This document shows, piece after piece, positions 1 to 5,193 of a stretch of DNA of 5,193 nt. Each line of letters begins with the position of its first letter. Position 1 is the first letter of the stretch. Location: the NCBI GenBank assembly GCA_016793415.1, contig JAEUMC010000631.1:1-5193 (forward strand), read 5' to 3'. The position numbers were made by a program, and so were the translations under genes. Source of the DNA: Devosia sp. (GTDB taxonomy: Bacteria; Pseudomonadota; Alphaproteobacteria; Rhizobiales; Devosiaceae). The notes beneath the pieces were generated by a model. That model saw only the letters and a list, made by a program, of their open reading frames with translations. It did not search any database and was not told the origin of the DNA.

Positions 1-966
1 GAGGCTGAGCTTTTCGCCCGAGGCGACGCGGATCTGCTCATAGACCAGGTCGACGCCGGTGATGCGCTCGGTGACCGGGTGCTCCACCTGCAGGCGGGTG
101 TTCATCTCGATGAAGTAGAACTCGCCGTTCTCGTACAGGAACTCGATGGTGCCGGCGCCCGAGTATTTGAGCTTCCGCATGGCGGCGGCGCAGATCTCGC
201 CGATCTTGTCGCGCTGGTCGGCCGGTACGGTCGGAGCCGAAGCCTCTTCCCAGACTTTCTGGTGGCGGCGCTGCAGCGAGCAGTCGCGGGTGCCCAGGTG
301 CACCGCGTTGCCCTGGCCATCGCCCATCACCTGCACCTCGATGTGACGCGGCTTGCCCAGGTACTTTTCCATGTAGACGGAGTCGTTGCCGAAGGCGGCC
401 TTGGCTTCCGAGCGGGCCGTCGACCAGGCGGTCAACAGGTCGAGCTCGGTATGCGCCACCTTCATGCCGCGTCCGCCGCCGCCCGCCGTTGCCTTGATCA
501 GCACCGGGTAGCCGATCTCGGCTGCGGTTTTCTTGGCGTCGGCTTCGGTGGCGACTTCGCCCTTCGAGCCGGGCACCACCGGGATGCCGAGCTCGACGGC
601 CGTCTGCTTGGCCGTGATCTTGTCGCCCATGATCGAGATGTGATGCTCGGAGGGCCCGATGAAGGTGATCTTGTGCTCGGTCAGGATGCGGGCGAAGCGT
701 GCATTCTCCGACAGGAACCCGTAGCCCGGATGCACCGCGTCGGCGCCGGTGATCTCGCAGGCCGCGAGGATCGAGGGAATGTTCAGGTAGCTGTCCTTGG
801 CCGGCGGCGGCCCGATGCAGACGCTTTCGTCGGCCAGCCGCACGTGCATGGCGTTGGAATCGGCGGTCGAGTGGACGGCCACCGTCTGGATGCCGAGCTC
901 CTTGCAGGCCCTGAGGATGCGGAGCGCGATCTCGCCACGGTTGGCGATGAGGACCTTCTGGAACAT
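1..966 (-). CDS. accC: Biotin carboxylase subunit of acetyl-CoA carboxylase, 3' end cut by window edge
   Basis: ATP-dependent carboxylation of the biotin on AccB, the first half-reaction of acetyl-CoA carboxylase in cytosolic fatty acid synthesis. The frame is open from an ATG at 966 to the window start, giving 322 residues out of about 450 usual for the family. It opens with [17 protein letters not shown], the biotin carboxylase N-terminal domain. The ATP-grasp domain follows: MGDK with K116, K158, the glycine-rich loop GGGGRGMK (162-169), H208 and E210, the QRRHQK motif (232-237), E275, and [15 protein letters not shown] (286-300) with E287, N289, R291 and E295. These match the ATP, metal and bicarbonate residues known from E. 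coli AccC. The catalytic Arg near residue 337 and the C-terminal domain lie outside the window. Only 7 bases separate it from accB and no good Shine-Dalgarno site is visible, so translation is probably coupled. One oddity is Thr226 in HLGTRDCS, where E. coli has Glu. Confidence 0.97.
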   Translation of the reverse strand, partial: MFQKVLIANRGEIALRILRACKELGIQTVAVHSTADSNAMHVRLADESVCIGPPPAKDSYLNIPSILAACEITGADAVHPGYGFLSENARFARILTEHKITFIGPSEHHISIMGDKITAKQTAVELGIPVVPGSKGEVATEADAKKTAAEIGYPVLIKATAGGGGRGMKVAHTELDLLTAWSTARSEAKAAFGNDSVYMEKYLGKPRHIEVQVMGDGQGNAVHLGTRDCSLQRRHQKVWEEASAPTVPADQRDKIGEICAAAMRKLKYSGAGTIEFLYENGEFYFIEMNTRLQVEHPVTERITGVDLVYEQIRVASGEKLSL

Positions 967-973
967 CGTGGGC

Positions 974-1468
974 TTACTCGATCACGACCAGCGGCTGGCC
1001 GTATTCGACCGGCGAAGCGTCTTCGACGAGGATGCGGGTGACAGTGCCGGAGCGGTGCGCCGGGATCTGGTTCATCGTCTTCATGGCTTCGATGATCAGC
1101 ACGGTCTGGCCCTCCGACACCTTGGAGCCGACGCTGGCGAAAGCCGGCTTGCCCGGCTCCGGCGCGAGATAGGCAGTGCCTACCATCGGGGAGGTAAGGG
1201 TGCCCGGGTTCGAGCTCAGGTCGTCATGGGTTGGGGCAATGCTGGCGGCGACGCCGGCAGGCGCGACCGAAGCGGGCGCTGCCACGGGAGCCGGCGCGTA
1301 GGCTGGCACCGCAACCTGCTGCACCGCCTGGCTGGCGTAGGAGCGGGTGACGCGGACGCGCAGGTCATCGCGCTCGATCTCGATTTCGGCAAGGTTCTGC
1401 TCGTTGAGCAGCTTGGCGATGGCCTCGATCAGTTCCTGATCGGCATTCGGGGACGACGCCTTGGTCAT
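974..1468 (-). CDS. accB: Biotin carboxyl carrier protein of acetyl-CoA carboxylase
   Basis: Carries covalently bound biotin between AccC and the carboxyltransferase AccA/AccD in the cytosolic acetyl-CoA carboxylase complex. The product has 164 residues, the normal size. Residues about 8-42 form the N-terminal helix and strand ([20 protein letters not shown]). Residues about 52-82 are a flexible Ala/Pro/Val-rich linker. Residues about 90-164 are the biotinyl (lipoyl-like) domain, beginning at [13 protein letters not shown] with the 'thumb' loop typical of bacterial BCCP. The biotin attachment motif is EAMKTMN with Lys130, 34 residues from the C-terminus as expected. The protein ends in PLVVIE, as in E. 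coli AccB. The ATG at 1468 has a GAGG ribosome site 6 bases upstream that follows directly on the aroQ stop codon. It lies between aroQ (10-base gap) and accC (7-base gap), a very common bacterial arrangement. Confidence 0.97.
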   Translation of the reverse strand: MTKASSPNADQELIEAIAKLLNEQNLAEIEIERDDLRVRVTRSYASQAVQQVAVPAYAPAPVAAPASVAPAGVAASIAPTHDDLSSNPGTLTSPMVGTAYLAPEPGKPAFASVGSKVSEGQTVLIIEAMKTMNQIPAHRSGTVTRILVEDASPVEYGQPLVVIE

Positions 1469-1474
1469 ATTCTG

Positions 1475-1478
1475 CCTC
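1475..1478 (-). promoter_or_regulatory. Ribosome binding site of accB
   Basis: GAGG (AGAGG including the last base of the aroQ stop codon) lies 6 bases before the accB ATG. It occupies the 10-base aroQ-accB gap and supports the chosen start. Confidence 0.7.
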
Positions 1479-1913
1479 TTAGAGTTTTTCGGCCAGTGCG
1501 TGGAGGGCCAGCCTATATCCGGTAGCGCCCAGACCGCAAATCACCCCCATCGCCACCGGCGAAACATAGGAGTGATGGCGGAACGCTTCACGGGTGTAGA
1601 TGTTGGAGAGGTGGACTTCGATCACCGGCAGCCCCACGGCGCGGAAGGCATCGTGGATGGCGATCGAGGTGTGCGAATAGGCGCCCGGATTGATGACGAT
1701 GGCGTCGAAATTGCCCATCGCCTGCTGGATCCAGGTGACCAGTTCGCCTTCGATGTTGGATTGCTTGCAGGTGACCTCGAGGCCAAGCGTCTTGCCTTCG
1801 GCAATCGCCATCTTCTCGATGTCGGCAAGCGTCTGCGTGCCGTAGGTCTGGGGCTCGCGGGTCCCGAGCATGTTGAGGTTCGGGCCGTTGAGAACGAGGA
1901 CGCGGTGAGCCAT
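1479..1913 (-). CDS. aroQ: Type II 3-dehydroquinate dehydratase
   Basis: Converts 3-dehydroquinate to 3-dehydroshikimate, step 3 of the shikimate pathway, in the cytosol; type II enzymes are dodecamers. The product is 144 residues, a full-length family size. Seen motifs: [14 protein letters not shown] near the N-terminus with catalytic Arg19, the lid Tyr24 (TYG), QSNIEGEL (51-58), [10 protein letters not shown] (74-83) with Asn75, EVHLSNIY (99-106) with catalytic His101, and Arg112. I start at the ATG at 1913 because AAAAGG sits 8 bases upstream and because the family begins a few residues before VLNGPNLN. An in-frame GTG at 1931 would add six residues but contains that ribosome site within the coding sequence. 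It is the first gene of the operon with accB and accC; the promoter must lie in the 265-base region upstream. Confidence 0.97.
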   Translation of the reverse strand: MAHRVLVLNGPNLNMLGTREPQTYGTQTLADIEKMAIAEGKTLGLEVTCKQSNIEGELVTWIQQAMGNFDAIVINPGAYSHTSIAIHDAFRAVGLPVIEVHLSNIYTREAFRHHSYVSPVAMGVICGLGATGYRLALHALAEKL

Positions 1914-1921
1914 GGTTCGTG

Positions 1922-1927
1922 CCTTTT
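1922..1927 (-). promoter_or_regulatory. Ribosome binding site deciding the aroQ start
   Basis: AAAAGG on the minus strand ends 8 bases before the ATG at 1913. It argues for this ATG over the in-frame GTG at 1931. Confidence 0.6.
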
Positions 1928-2034
1928 GCACCGGCCCCCCAGCGGGCGCAAGCGTGGCGCGGAGTAATGCACGAAAAAGGGCGGATTTGCGGCGGACGTC
2001 CGGGAGTGGGAACCTGTATCTGCCGGTGGCTGTT

Positions 2035-2142
2035 GACCCCCACCCTTGATCCCTCCCCGCAAGGGGGAGGGAGACGATAGAACCGTGATATCAGTGTGAG
2101 CGTTTCCCTCCCCCTTGCGGGGAGGGGACAGGGGTGGGGGTC
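2035..2142. repeat. Pair of inverted 42-base G/C-rich intergenic hairpin repeats
   Basis: Arm 1 is 2035-2076 and arm 2 is 2101-2142, in opposite orientation. They match at 38 of 42 positions when one is reverse-complemented, with 24 unrelated bases between them (2077-2100). Each arm also contains its own palindrome. In arm 1 the stem CCCTCCCC (2051-2058) pairs with GGGGAGGG (2064-2071) around a GCAAG loop. Such head-to-head palindromic units between genes resemble the REP/BIME-type repeats known from Proteobacteria. They may stop transcription of the dsbA-like gene, protect transcript ends, or be passively mobilised; the sequence does not tell which. Confidence 0.85.
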
Positions 2143-2178
2143 GGCTCGCGCCGGCCAGGAGGTCGATCGATTGCCCCC

Positions 2179-3102
2179 TCAGCCCGGCTGCTCCGTGGTG
2201 CACACCGTCGCCCCGCAGGCCCGCATGTTGGCGATACGCTGCTGCAGCGCCTCGAGCCCGATGGCGCCGGGGATGATCTCGTCACCGATGATGAAGGTCG
2301 GCGTGCCGGTGATCTTCAGCCGGTCGGCGATGCGGTAGCTCTCCTCGATCACCTGGTCGACCCTGGGCGTCTTCATTCCCATTTCGAGGGTGATCGGGTT
2401 GAGCCCGAGATCCGTCGCCGCCTTCAGCGCCGCCGCCTTGTCGACCTGGCCGCGGCTGGTGAACAGCGCCTGGTGGAAAGCCCAGTAGTCGACATCCGCG
2501 TCGGCCACCTGCGCCGCAATGCGCGCCGCATCCACCGAGCCCTGTGACAGGATCGGGAACTCCTTGAGGATGACCTTGAGGTTCTTGTCGCTGTCGAGCA
2601 GCGCCGCGAGATCGGGCAGGGCCTGTCGGCAGTAGCCGCAATTGTAGTCGAACATCTCGACCAGCGTGACGTCGCCATTGGGGTTGCCGAGCACGATGCC
2701 GTTCTCGGACTCGAAGATGATCGGCTTTAGTTCGACCATCGCCGTGCGCGTCGCCGCGGTGCGCTCGGCCGTCAGCTCGGCATCGAGCGCCGCGGACACC
2801 TTCTGCAGGATGCGCGGGTTGTCGAGCAGGTACTTTTCGATCATCGGATCGAGCGTCGATTGCTCGAGCGCCGCCACCGGTTGCGGGACGTCCTGCTTGG
2901 GTTGCCGCGCGATCAGGTCTGCGACGATGGTTTCCACTGCCGCGGCAGTAAGCCCGGGCTCGGGCTTCGCCTTGGCCACGACGTCTTCGGCGATGGCCCT
3001 GGCGCCGGCTTCGTCGAGCCTGGGTGCCGACAGCAGCGTCGCGCCGAGCCCGCCCGCCAGCACACCAACGGCAAGTACGAGGATGGTGGTGAGGCGAGAC
3101 AT
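2179..3102 (-). CDS. DsbA-family thiol:disulfide oxidoreductase, ScsC/Com1-like, exported or membrane-anchored
   Basis: A thioredoxin-fold protein that probably oxidises or isomerises disulfides in the periplasm. With the ATG at 3102 it has 307 residues. Residues about 4-25 are a hydrophobic signal or anchor segment (ILVLAVGVLAGGLGATLL). Residues 26-80 are Ala-rich and mostly helical. Residues about 84-110 (DPMIEKYLLDNPRILQ) resemble the N-terminal helical domain of ScsC-like proteins, which helps oligomerisation in that family. The thioredoxin-like domain spans about 140-292: FDYNCGYCR with active-site Cys155 and Cys158, EFPIL at 181-185, and TGTPTF with the cis-proline at 268. Two more cysteines, Cys296 and Cys301, lie near the C-terminus and could form a second disulfide. 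GGAG lies 5 bases before the chosen ATG. An in-frame ATG at 3162 would put 20 polar residues before the signal and is unlikely. The exact role (DsbA oxidase or ScsC/DsbG isomerase) is not decided by the sequence. Confidence 0.92.
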   Translation of the reverse strand: MSRLTTILVLAVGVLAGGLGATLLSAPRLDEAGARAIAEDVVAKAKPEPGLTAAAVETIVADLIARQPKQDVPQPVAALEQSTLDPMIEKYLLDNPRILQKVSAALDAELTAERTAATRTAMVELKPIIFESENGIVLGNPNGDVTLVEMFDYNCGYCRQALPDLAALLDSDKNLKVILKEFPILSQGSVDAARIAAQVADADVDYWAFHQALFTSRGQVDKAAALKAATDLGLNPITLEMGMKTPRVDQVIEESYRIADRLKITGTPTFIIGDEIIPGAIGLEALQQRIANMRACGATVCTTEQPG

Positions 3103-3107
3103 GCGAA

Positions 3108-3111
3108 CTCC
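3108..3111 (-). promoter_or_regulatory. Ribosome binding site deciding the dsbA-like start
   Basis: GGAG on the minus strand lies 5 bases before the ATG at 3102. It places the signal segment directly at the N-terminus and argues against the upstream in-frame ATG at 3162. Confidence 0.65.
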
Positions 3112-3162
3112 GGAGCGACCTTGTTTTGGTCCCTGTCTAGCAGACCGAGCCAAATATGCCAT

Positions 3163-3191
3163 GCCGCGGCGCCCGGACCGAACGCCGCGGC
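3163..3191. repeat. Perfect 9-bp inverted repeat in the divergent gap
   Basis: GCCGCGGCG (3163-3171) is the exact reverse complement of CGCCGCGGC (3183-3191), with an 11-base spacer. It could be a DNA operator for a dimeric regulator serving one or both divergent genes, or an RNA hairpin in the aminotransferase leader about 48 bases before its ATG. There is no T-tract after it in either direction, so a classical terminator is unlikely. Confidence 0.6.
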
Positions 3192-3238
3192 TTCAATTGT
3201 TGTTGAGGCGGCGCGGCAATTCCCGTAGCCAAGGCGCC

Positions 3239-4393
3239 ATGCAGACGGATGAAAAGCTCACCGGCCTGAGGCCGTTCTACGTCATGGAAGTCACCGCGCG
3301 TTCCAAGCTCGTCGAGGCGAGCGGGCGCAGCGTGATGCATATGGAATCGGGCGAGCCAGGCGCCCCGCCGGCGCCGCGGGTGCGCGAAGCGGTTGCGGCG
3401 GCGCTCGAACTGCCGCAGCACTACACGCACTCGGCCGGCCAGATCGAACTGCGCCGGGCTCTCGTCGACTACTATCGCGAGCAGCATGGCGCGACGGTCG
3501 ATCCCGAGAGCATCGTGGTGACGATGGGCTCGTCCTCGGGCTTTATCCTGGCCTTTCTTGGAGCCTTCGGACCTGGCGCCAGGATTGCGGTGACCCGTCC
3601 CGGCTATCCCGCCTACCTCAACACCCTTGATGGCCTGGGCATGCAGGCAGTCGAAATCCCGGTTACTGCCGCGGCCGGCTGGCGGCTGAGCGCCGCCGAC
3701 GTCGAGGCGGCCTATGCGCGTGAAAAGTTCGACGCGCTGCTGTTCGCTTCACCGGCCAACCCGACCGGCGCGGCAGTAACGCGTGAGGCGCTCAGGGAGA
3801 TCGTCGAGGTCTGCGCGCGGCTCGGCGTGCAGTTCATCTCCGACGAGATCTACCACGGGCTCGACTACCGGGCGCCCTCGGTGTCGGCGCTGGAGTTCAC
3901 CGACGATGCCATCGTCATCAACAGCTTCTCGAAATACTACTGCATGACCGGCTGGCGCATCGGCTGGATGGTGCTGCCCGGGCGCTACAACCGCCGCACC
4001 AACATCCTGCAGCAGAACCTGTTCATCGCCGCGCCGACGCTAAGCCAGATCGCCGGCCGGGTGGCGCTGGGCGAGCGGGACTATTCGGAACAGCAGAAGG
4101 CGCAGTACGCGGTGAACCGGCACGTGCTGGCCGAAGGCCTGGCGCAGTTCGGCCTGGCGACCGCCAGCGAAGGCGACGGCGCCTTCTACGCCTATGTCGA
4201 TTTCTCCCGCTTCACCAATGACTCGCTGAGCTTCTGCATGGAGATGCTGGAGACGGTCGGCGTGGCGGCGACGCCCGGCATCGACTTCGACCGGCTCAAC
4301 GGCAACCGCTTCGTACGCTTCTCCTATGCCGGGACGCGGGCGACCATCGACGAGGGCCTGAACCGGATCGGCGATTTCCTGAGGAGGAGATGA
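3239..4393 (+). CDS. PLP-dependent class I/II aminotransferase (aspartate aminotransferase-like)
   Basis: Cytosolic fold-type I pyridoxal-phosphate enzyme that moves an amino group between an amino acid and a 2-oxoacid. The product is 384 residues, usual for the family. Seen: ESGEPGAPP near the N-terminus (36-44), where the family binds substrate; HYTHSAGQIELRRAL (61-75); GSSSGF (97-102) at the phosphate-binding turn; PGYPAY (121-126); SPANPTG with Asn174; SDEIYHG with Asp202 and Tyr205; SFSKYYCMTGWRIGW (229-243) with the PLP lysine Lys232; and FVRFSYA with Arg360, the expected carboxylate-binding arginine. All main cofactor residues are present, so it should be active. The amino donor cannot be read from the sequence; aspartate, alanine or aromatic substrates are all possible. 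The ATG at 3239 has a weak AAGG 4 bases upstream. The reading frame stays open far upstream, but that part is antisense to the dsbA-like gene and has no family character. Its stop overlaps the next gene. Confidence 0.95.
   Translation: MQTDEKLTGLRPFYVMEVTARSKLVEASGRSVMHMESGEPGAPPAPRVREAVAAALELPQHYTHSAGQIELRRALVDYYREQHGATVDPESIVVTMGSSSGFILAFLGAFGPGARIAVTRPGYPAYLNTLDGLGMQAVEIPVTAAAGWRLSAADVEAAYAREKFDALLFASPANPTGAAVTREALREIVEVCARLGVQFISDEIYHGLDYRAPSVSALEFTDDAIVINSFSKYYCMTGWRIGWMVLPGRYNRRTNILQQNLFIAAPTLSQIAGRVALGERDYSEQQKAQYAVNRHVLAEGLAQFGLATASEGDGAFYAYVDFSRFTNDSLSFCMEMLETVGVAATPGIDFDRLNGNRFVRFSYAGTRATIDEGLNRIGDFLRRR
4382..4387 (+). promoter_or_regulatory. Strong ribosome binding site of the acetyltransferase gene, inside the aminotransferase end
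   Basis: AGGAGG is written into the last codons of the aminotransferase. It stands 2 bases from an ATG at 4390 and 5 bases from the next in-frame ATG at 4393. The spacing favours the second. Confidence 0.75.
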
Positions 4394-4896
4394 TGCCCGC
4401 CATCCCGACGCTGCGGACCAGGCGGCTGGTCCTCCGGCCGATGCTCGAGGCCGACTTCCCGGCCTACCGAAACCTGATGGCCTCGCCCCGCTCGGTTTAC
4501 ATGGGCGGGCCGTTCGACGAAGCGCGGGCCTGGGGCATGTTCTGCCACGACATCGCCTGCTGGACGCTCTACGGCCATGGCGGACTGATGGTCGATGTCG
4601 CCGGCACCGGCGAGTGCGTCGGTCAGGTCGGTATCAATCACGGCCCGCTGTTCCCCGAAAAGGAGCTGGGCTGGCTGCTCTACGATGGTTTCGAAGGGCA
4701 GGGCTATGTGACCGAGGCGGCCACGGCGCTGCGCGATTGGGCTTTTGCCGAACTGCAGCTGCCAAGCCTCGTCAGCTATTTCGATCCGGCCAACGCCCGC
4801 TCGGTCGCCGTCGCCGAGCGGTTGGGGGCGGTGCGGGACGATGCCGCCCCGCGCCAGGATCCCGAGGACGTGGTGTATAGGCACCTCCGACCCTGA
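4393..4896 (+). CDS. GNAT-family N-acetyltransferase, RimJ/RimL-like
   Basis: Transfers an acetyl group from acetyl-CoA to an amine, as expected for the family; the substrate is unknown. The product is 167 residues (168 if the ATG at 4390 is used), a normal single-domain length. The N-terminus PTLRTRRLVLRPMLEADFPAY is the typical first strand and helix of the RimJ/RimL (Acetyltransf_3) group. ELGWLLYDGFEGQGYVTEA (about 91-109) is the strand and acetyl-CoA pyrophosphate-binding turn, with EGQGYV filling the Q/RxxGxG/A position. DPANARSVAVAERLGA (131-146) carries the conserved Asn134 and the helix that follows in this family. The start overlaps the aminotransferase stop, and its ribosome site lies inside the upstream gene, so the two are co-transcribed and translationally coupled. 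This suggests a shared pathway or shared amino compound, which is inference. G/C-rich hairpins after the stop may end the transcript. Confidence 0.92.
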   Translation: MPAIPTLRTRRLVLRPMLEADFPAYRNLMASPRSVYMGGPFDEARAWGMFCHDIACWTLYGHGGLMVDVAGTGECVGQVGINHGPLFPEKELGWLLYDGFEGQGYVTEAATALRDWAFAELQLPSLVSYFDPANARSVAVAERLGAVRDDAAPRQDPEDVVYRHLRP

Positions 4897-4926
4897 GGGC
4901 TTGCCGCCAGGGCTGGCAGTCGGGTT

Positions 4927-4968
4927 CCCTCTCCCGCTTGCGGGGGAGGGGGGACCGCCGTCAGGCGG
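4927..4968. repeat. G/C-rich hairpin repeat after the acetyltransferase gene, related to the 2035-2142 repeats
   Basis: Hairpin 1 (4927-4950) pairs CCCTCTCCCGC with GCGGGGGAGGG with a single T-G wobble. Hairpin 2 (4955-4968) pairs CCGCC with GGCGG around GTCA. The core CTTGCGGGG flanked by CCCTC and GAGGG is shared with arm 2 of the earlier repeat (2101-2142), in the same orientation. The first hairpin begins 30 bases after the acetyltransferase stop, so it may act in transcription ending or 3' end protection of that operon, although no T-tract follows. Confidence 0.7.
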
Positions 4969-5049
4969 GGGGAGGGGGGAGCCCCGCGCTCTGAGGGCGG
5001 CGATGGGGCAGGTCGCCCTTGGGAAGTAGTGCGTCAGGCACGCCCCTCC

Positions 5050-5067
5050 ACCAGCCTATCGGCTGGT
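5050..5067. repeat. Perfect 7-bp hairpin with a TATC loop
   Basis: ACCAGCC (5050-5056) and GGCTGGT (5061-5067) are exact reverse complements around a four-base loop. It is followed by a C-run, not a T-run, so it is not a classical terminator on the plus strand. It may be part of a longer structured RNA that continues to the window end. Confidence 0.5.
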
Positions 5068-5086
5068 CCCCCTTGTAACTTGAGTT

Positions 5087-5193
5087 CCGCATCGTCTGAT
5101 ATTGATGTTGCGGTGATGCGGGGCAGTTCGAGTCCCCCCAGGGCAACCAAGCTCGTAAGGGAGCAAGGGGCGCCCCGCATCGATCCATCGAAC
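5087..5193 (+). other. Possible structured RNA or tRNA-like remnant with alternative stems, reaching the window edge
   Basis: No credible protein is visible here. Three segments can pair in two exclusive ways. CCGCATC (5087-5093) pairs with GATGCGG (5115-5121). GATGCGGGGC (5115-5124) pairs perfectly over 10 bases with GCCCCGCATC (5172-5181). Between the last two arms lies a tRNA T-loop-like string, GTTCGAGTC (5126-5134), followed by a C-run and ACCA (5146-5149). The T-stem does not pair properly, so a working tRNA is not supported. It could be a leader or attenuator for a gene beyond the window, a decayed tRNA fragment or integration site, or chance. The strand is inferred from the T-loop orientation only. 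Confidence 0.25.

Larger units (their letters stand above)
1914..2178. other. Intergenic region between the dsbA-like gene and aroQ
   Basis: These 265 bases separate two genes that both read leftwards. The region must hold the 3' end of the dsbA-like transcript and, unless there is read-through, the promoter of aroQ-accB-accC. The middle part (2035-2142) is a pair of inverted G/C-rich repeats, listed separately. The part next to aroQ (1914-2034) shows no promoter I could defend and no open frame with recognisable protein. I see no T-tract typical of a classical intrinsic terminator. Confidence 0.6.
3103..3238. promoter_or_regulatory. Divergent promoter region between the dsbA-like gene and the aminotransferase
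   Basis: These 136 bases must hold the promoter of the leftward dsbA-like gene and probably that of the rightward aminotransferase. No clean -35/-10 pair can be assigned. Near the dsbA-like end there is an imperfect palindrome, with outer TTGG/CCAA at 3126-3129 and 3150-3153 and inner GTCT/AGAC at 3135-3138 and 3142-3145, which is a possible but weak operator candidate. A stronger inverted repeat follows and is listed separately. Confidence 0.5.

Noticed and set aside
79..1041. Long plus-strand open frame antisense to accC
   Set aside because: It lies opposite clear biotin carboxylase coding sequence, its product is low-complexity Arg/Gly/Val/Asp-rich with no family character, and long antisense frames are expected in G/C-rich genes.
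2035..2142. CRISPR array
   Set aside because: Only two units, in inverted orientation, with one short spacer and no regular repeat-spacer pattern.
2035..2142. Insertion sequence or MITE ends
   Set aside because: No target-site duplication or transposase is visible, and the internal 24 bases are too short. A REP-like intergenic repeat explains the structure better.
2666..3238. 191-residue N-terminal extension of the aminotransferase
   Set aside because: This part is antisense to the dsbA-like gene, Ser/Ala-rich and unlike any aminotransferase. The family N-terminus fits the ATG at 3239.
4324..4884. Minus-strand open frame of 186 codons opposite the acetyltransferase
   Set aside because: The plus-strand frame has clear GNAT motifs, a strong ribosome site and operon coupling. 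The minus-strand product shows no recognisable domain.
4961..5188. 75-codon minus-strand open frame in the tail
   Set aside because: It runs through the hairpin repeat and the palindromic stretch, has no ribosome site that I can read confidently and no recognisable motif. The base pattern is better explained by structure or repeats.
5087..5193. Permuted two-piece tmRNA (ssrA) of alphaproteobacteria, suggested by a T-loop and ACCA followed by more sequence
   Set aside because: The T-stem does not pair, the acceptor 3' strand (CAGGGCA) lacks the U needed at position 70 for the alanine G-U pair, no matching 5' strand follows before the window edge, and no tag reading frame is seen.

Overview
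The window is GC-rich chromosomal DNA from a bacterium, most likely an alphaproteobacterium of the Hyphomicrobiales (Rhizobiales) type. This rests on protein style (AccB with EAMKTMN, the AccC signatures, an ScsC-like DsbA protein), strong G/C bias at third codon positions, and G/C-rich hairpin repeats between genes. The genus cannot be fixed from the sequence; Devosia-like is only a guess. All recognisable genes are ordinary core or housekeeping types. I see no phage, insertion sequence, CRISPR array or defence genes.

Layout. Positions 1-1913 hold a minus-strand operon aroQ > accB > accC: type II 3-dehydroquinase, the biotin carrier of acetyl-CoA carboxylase, and biotin carboxylase, whose C-terminal part is cut off by the window start. 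Gaps are 7-10 bases, so the genes are surely co-transcribed. Positions 1914-2178 are intergenic and carry two inverted copies of a 42-base G/C-rich hairpin repeat. Positions 2179-3102 encode, also on the minus strand, an exported or membrane-anchored DsbA/ScsC-like thiol oxidoreductase. A 136-base divergent gap holds a strong 9-bp inverted repeat.

On the plus strand, 3239-4393 encodes a PLP-dependent class I/II aminotransferase. It overlaps a GNAT acetyltransferase (RimJ/RimL-like, ending at 4896), so the two form a translationally coupled pair. Positions 4897-5193 contain no convincing gene. They hold a third hairpin repeat of the same general family and then a stretch rich in possible RNA structure: a perfect 7-bp hairpin, a tRNA-T-loop-like motif followed by ACCA, and three segments that could form mutually exclusive stems.

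Functionally, AccB carries biotin that AccC carboxylates, giving carboxybiotin for malonyl-CoA and fatty acid synthesis. AroQ serves the shikimate pathway and is a common genomic partner of accBC. The DsbA-like protein acts on disulfides outside the cytoplasm. The aminotransferase and acetyltransferase are cytosolic enzymes of unassigned substrate. The least explained part of the window is the tail after 4897; no new biological system can be claimed from what is visible.
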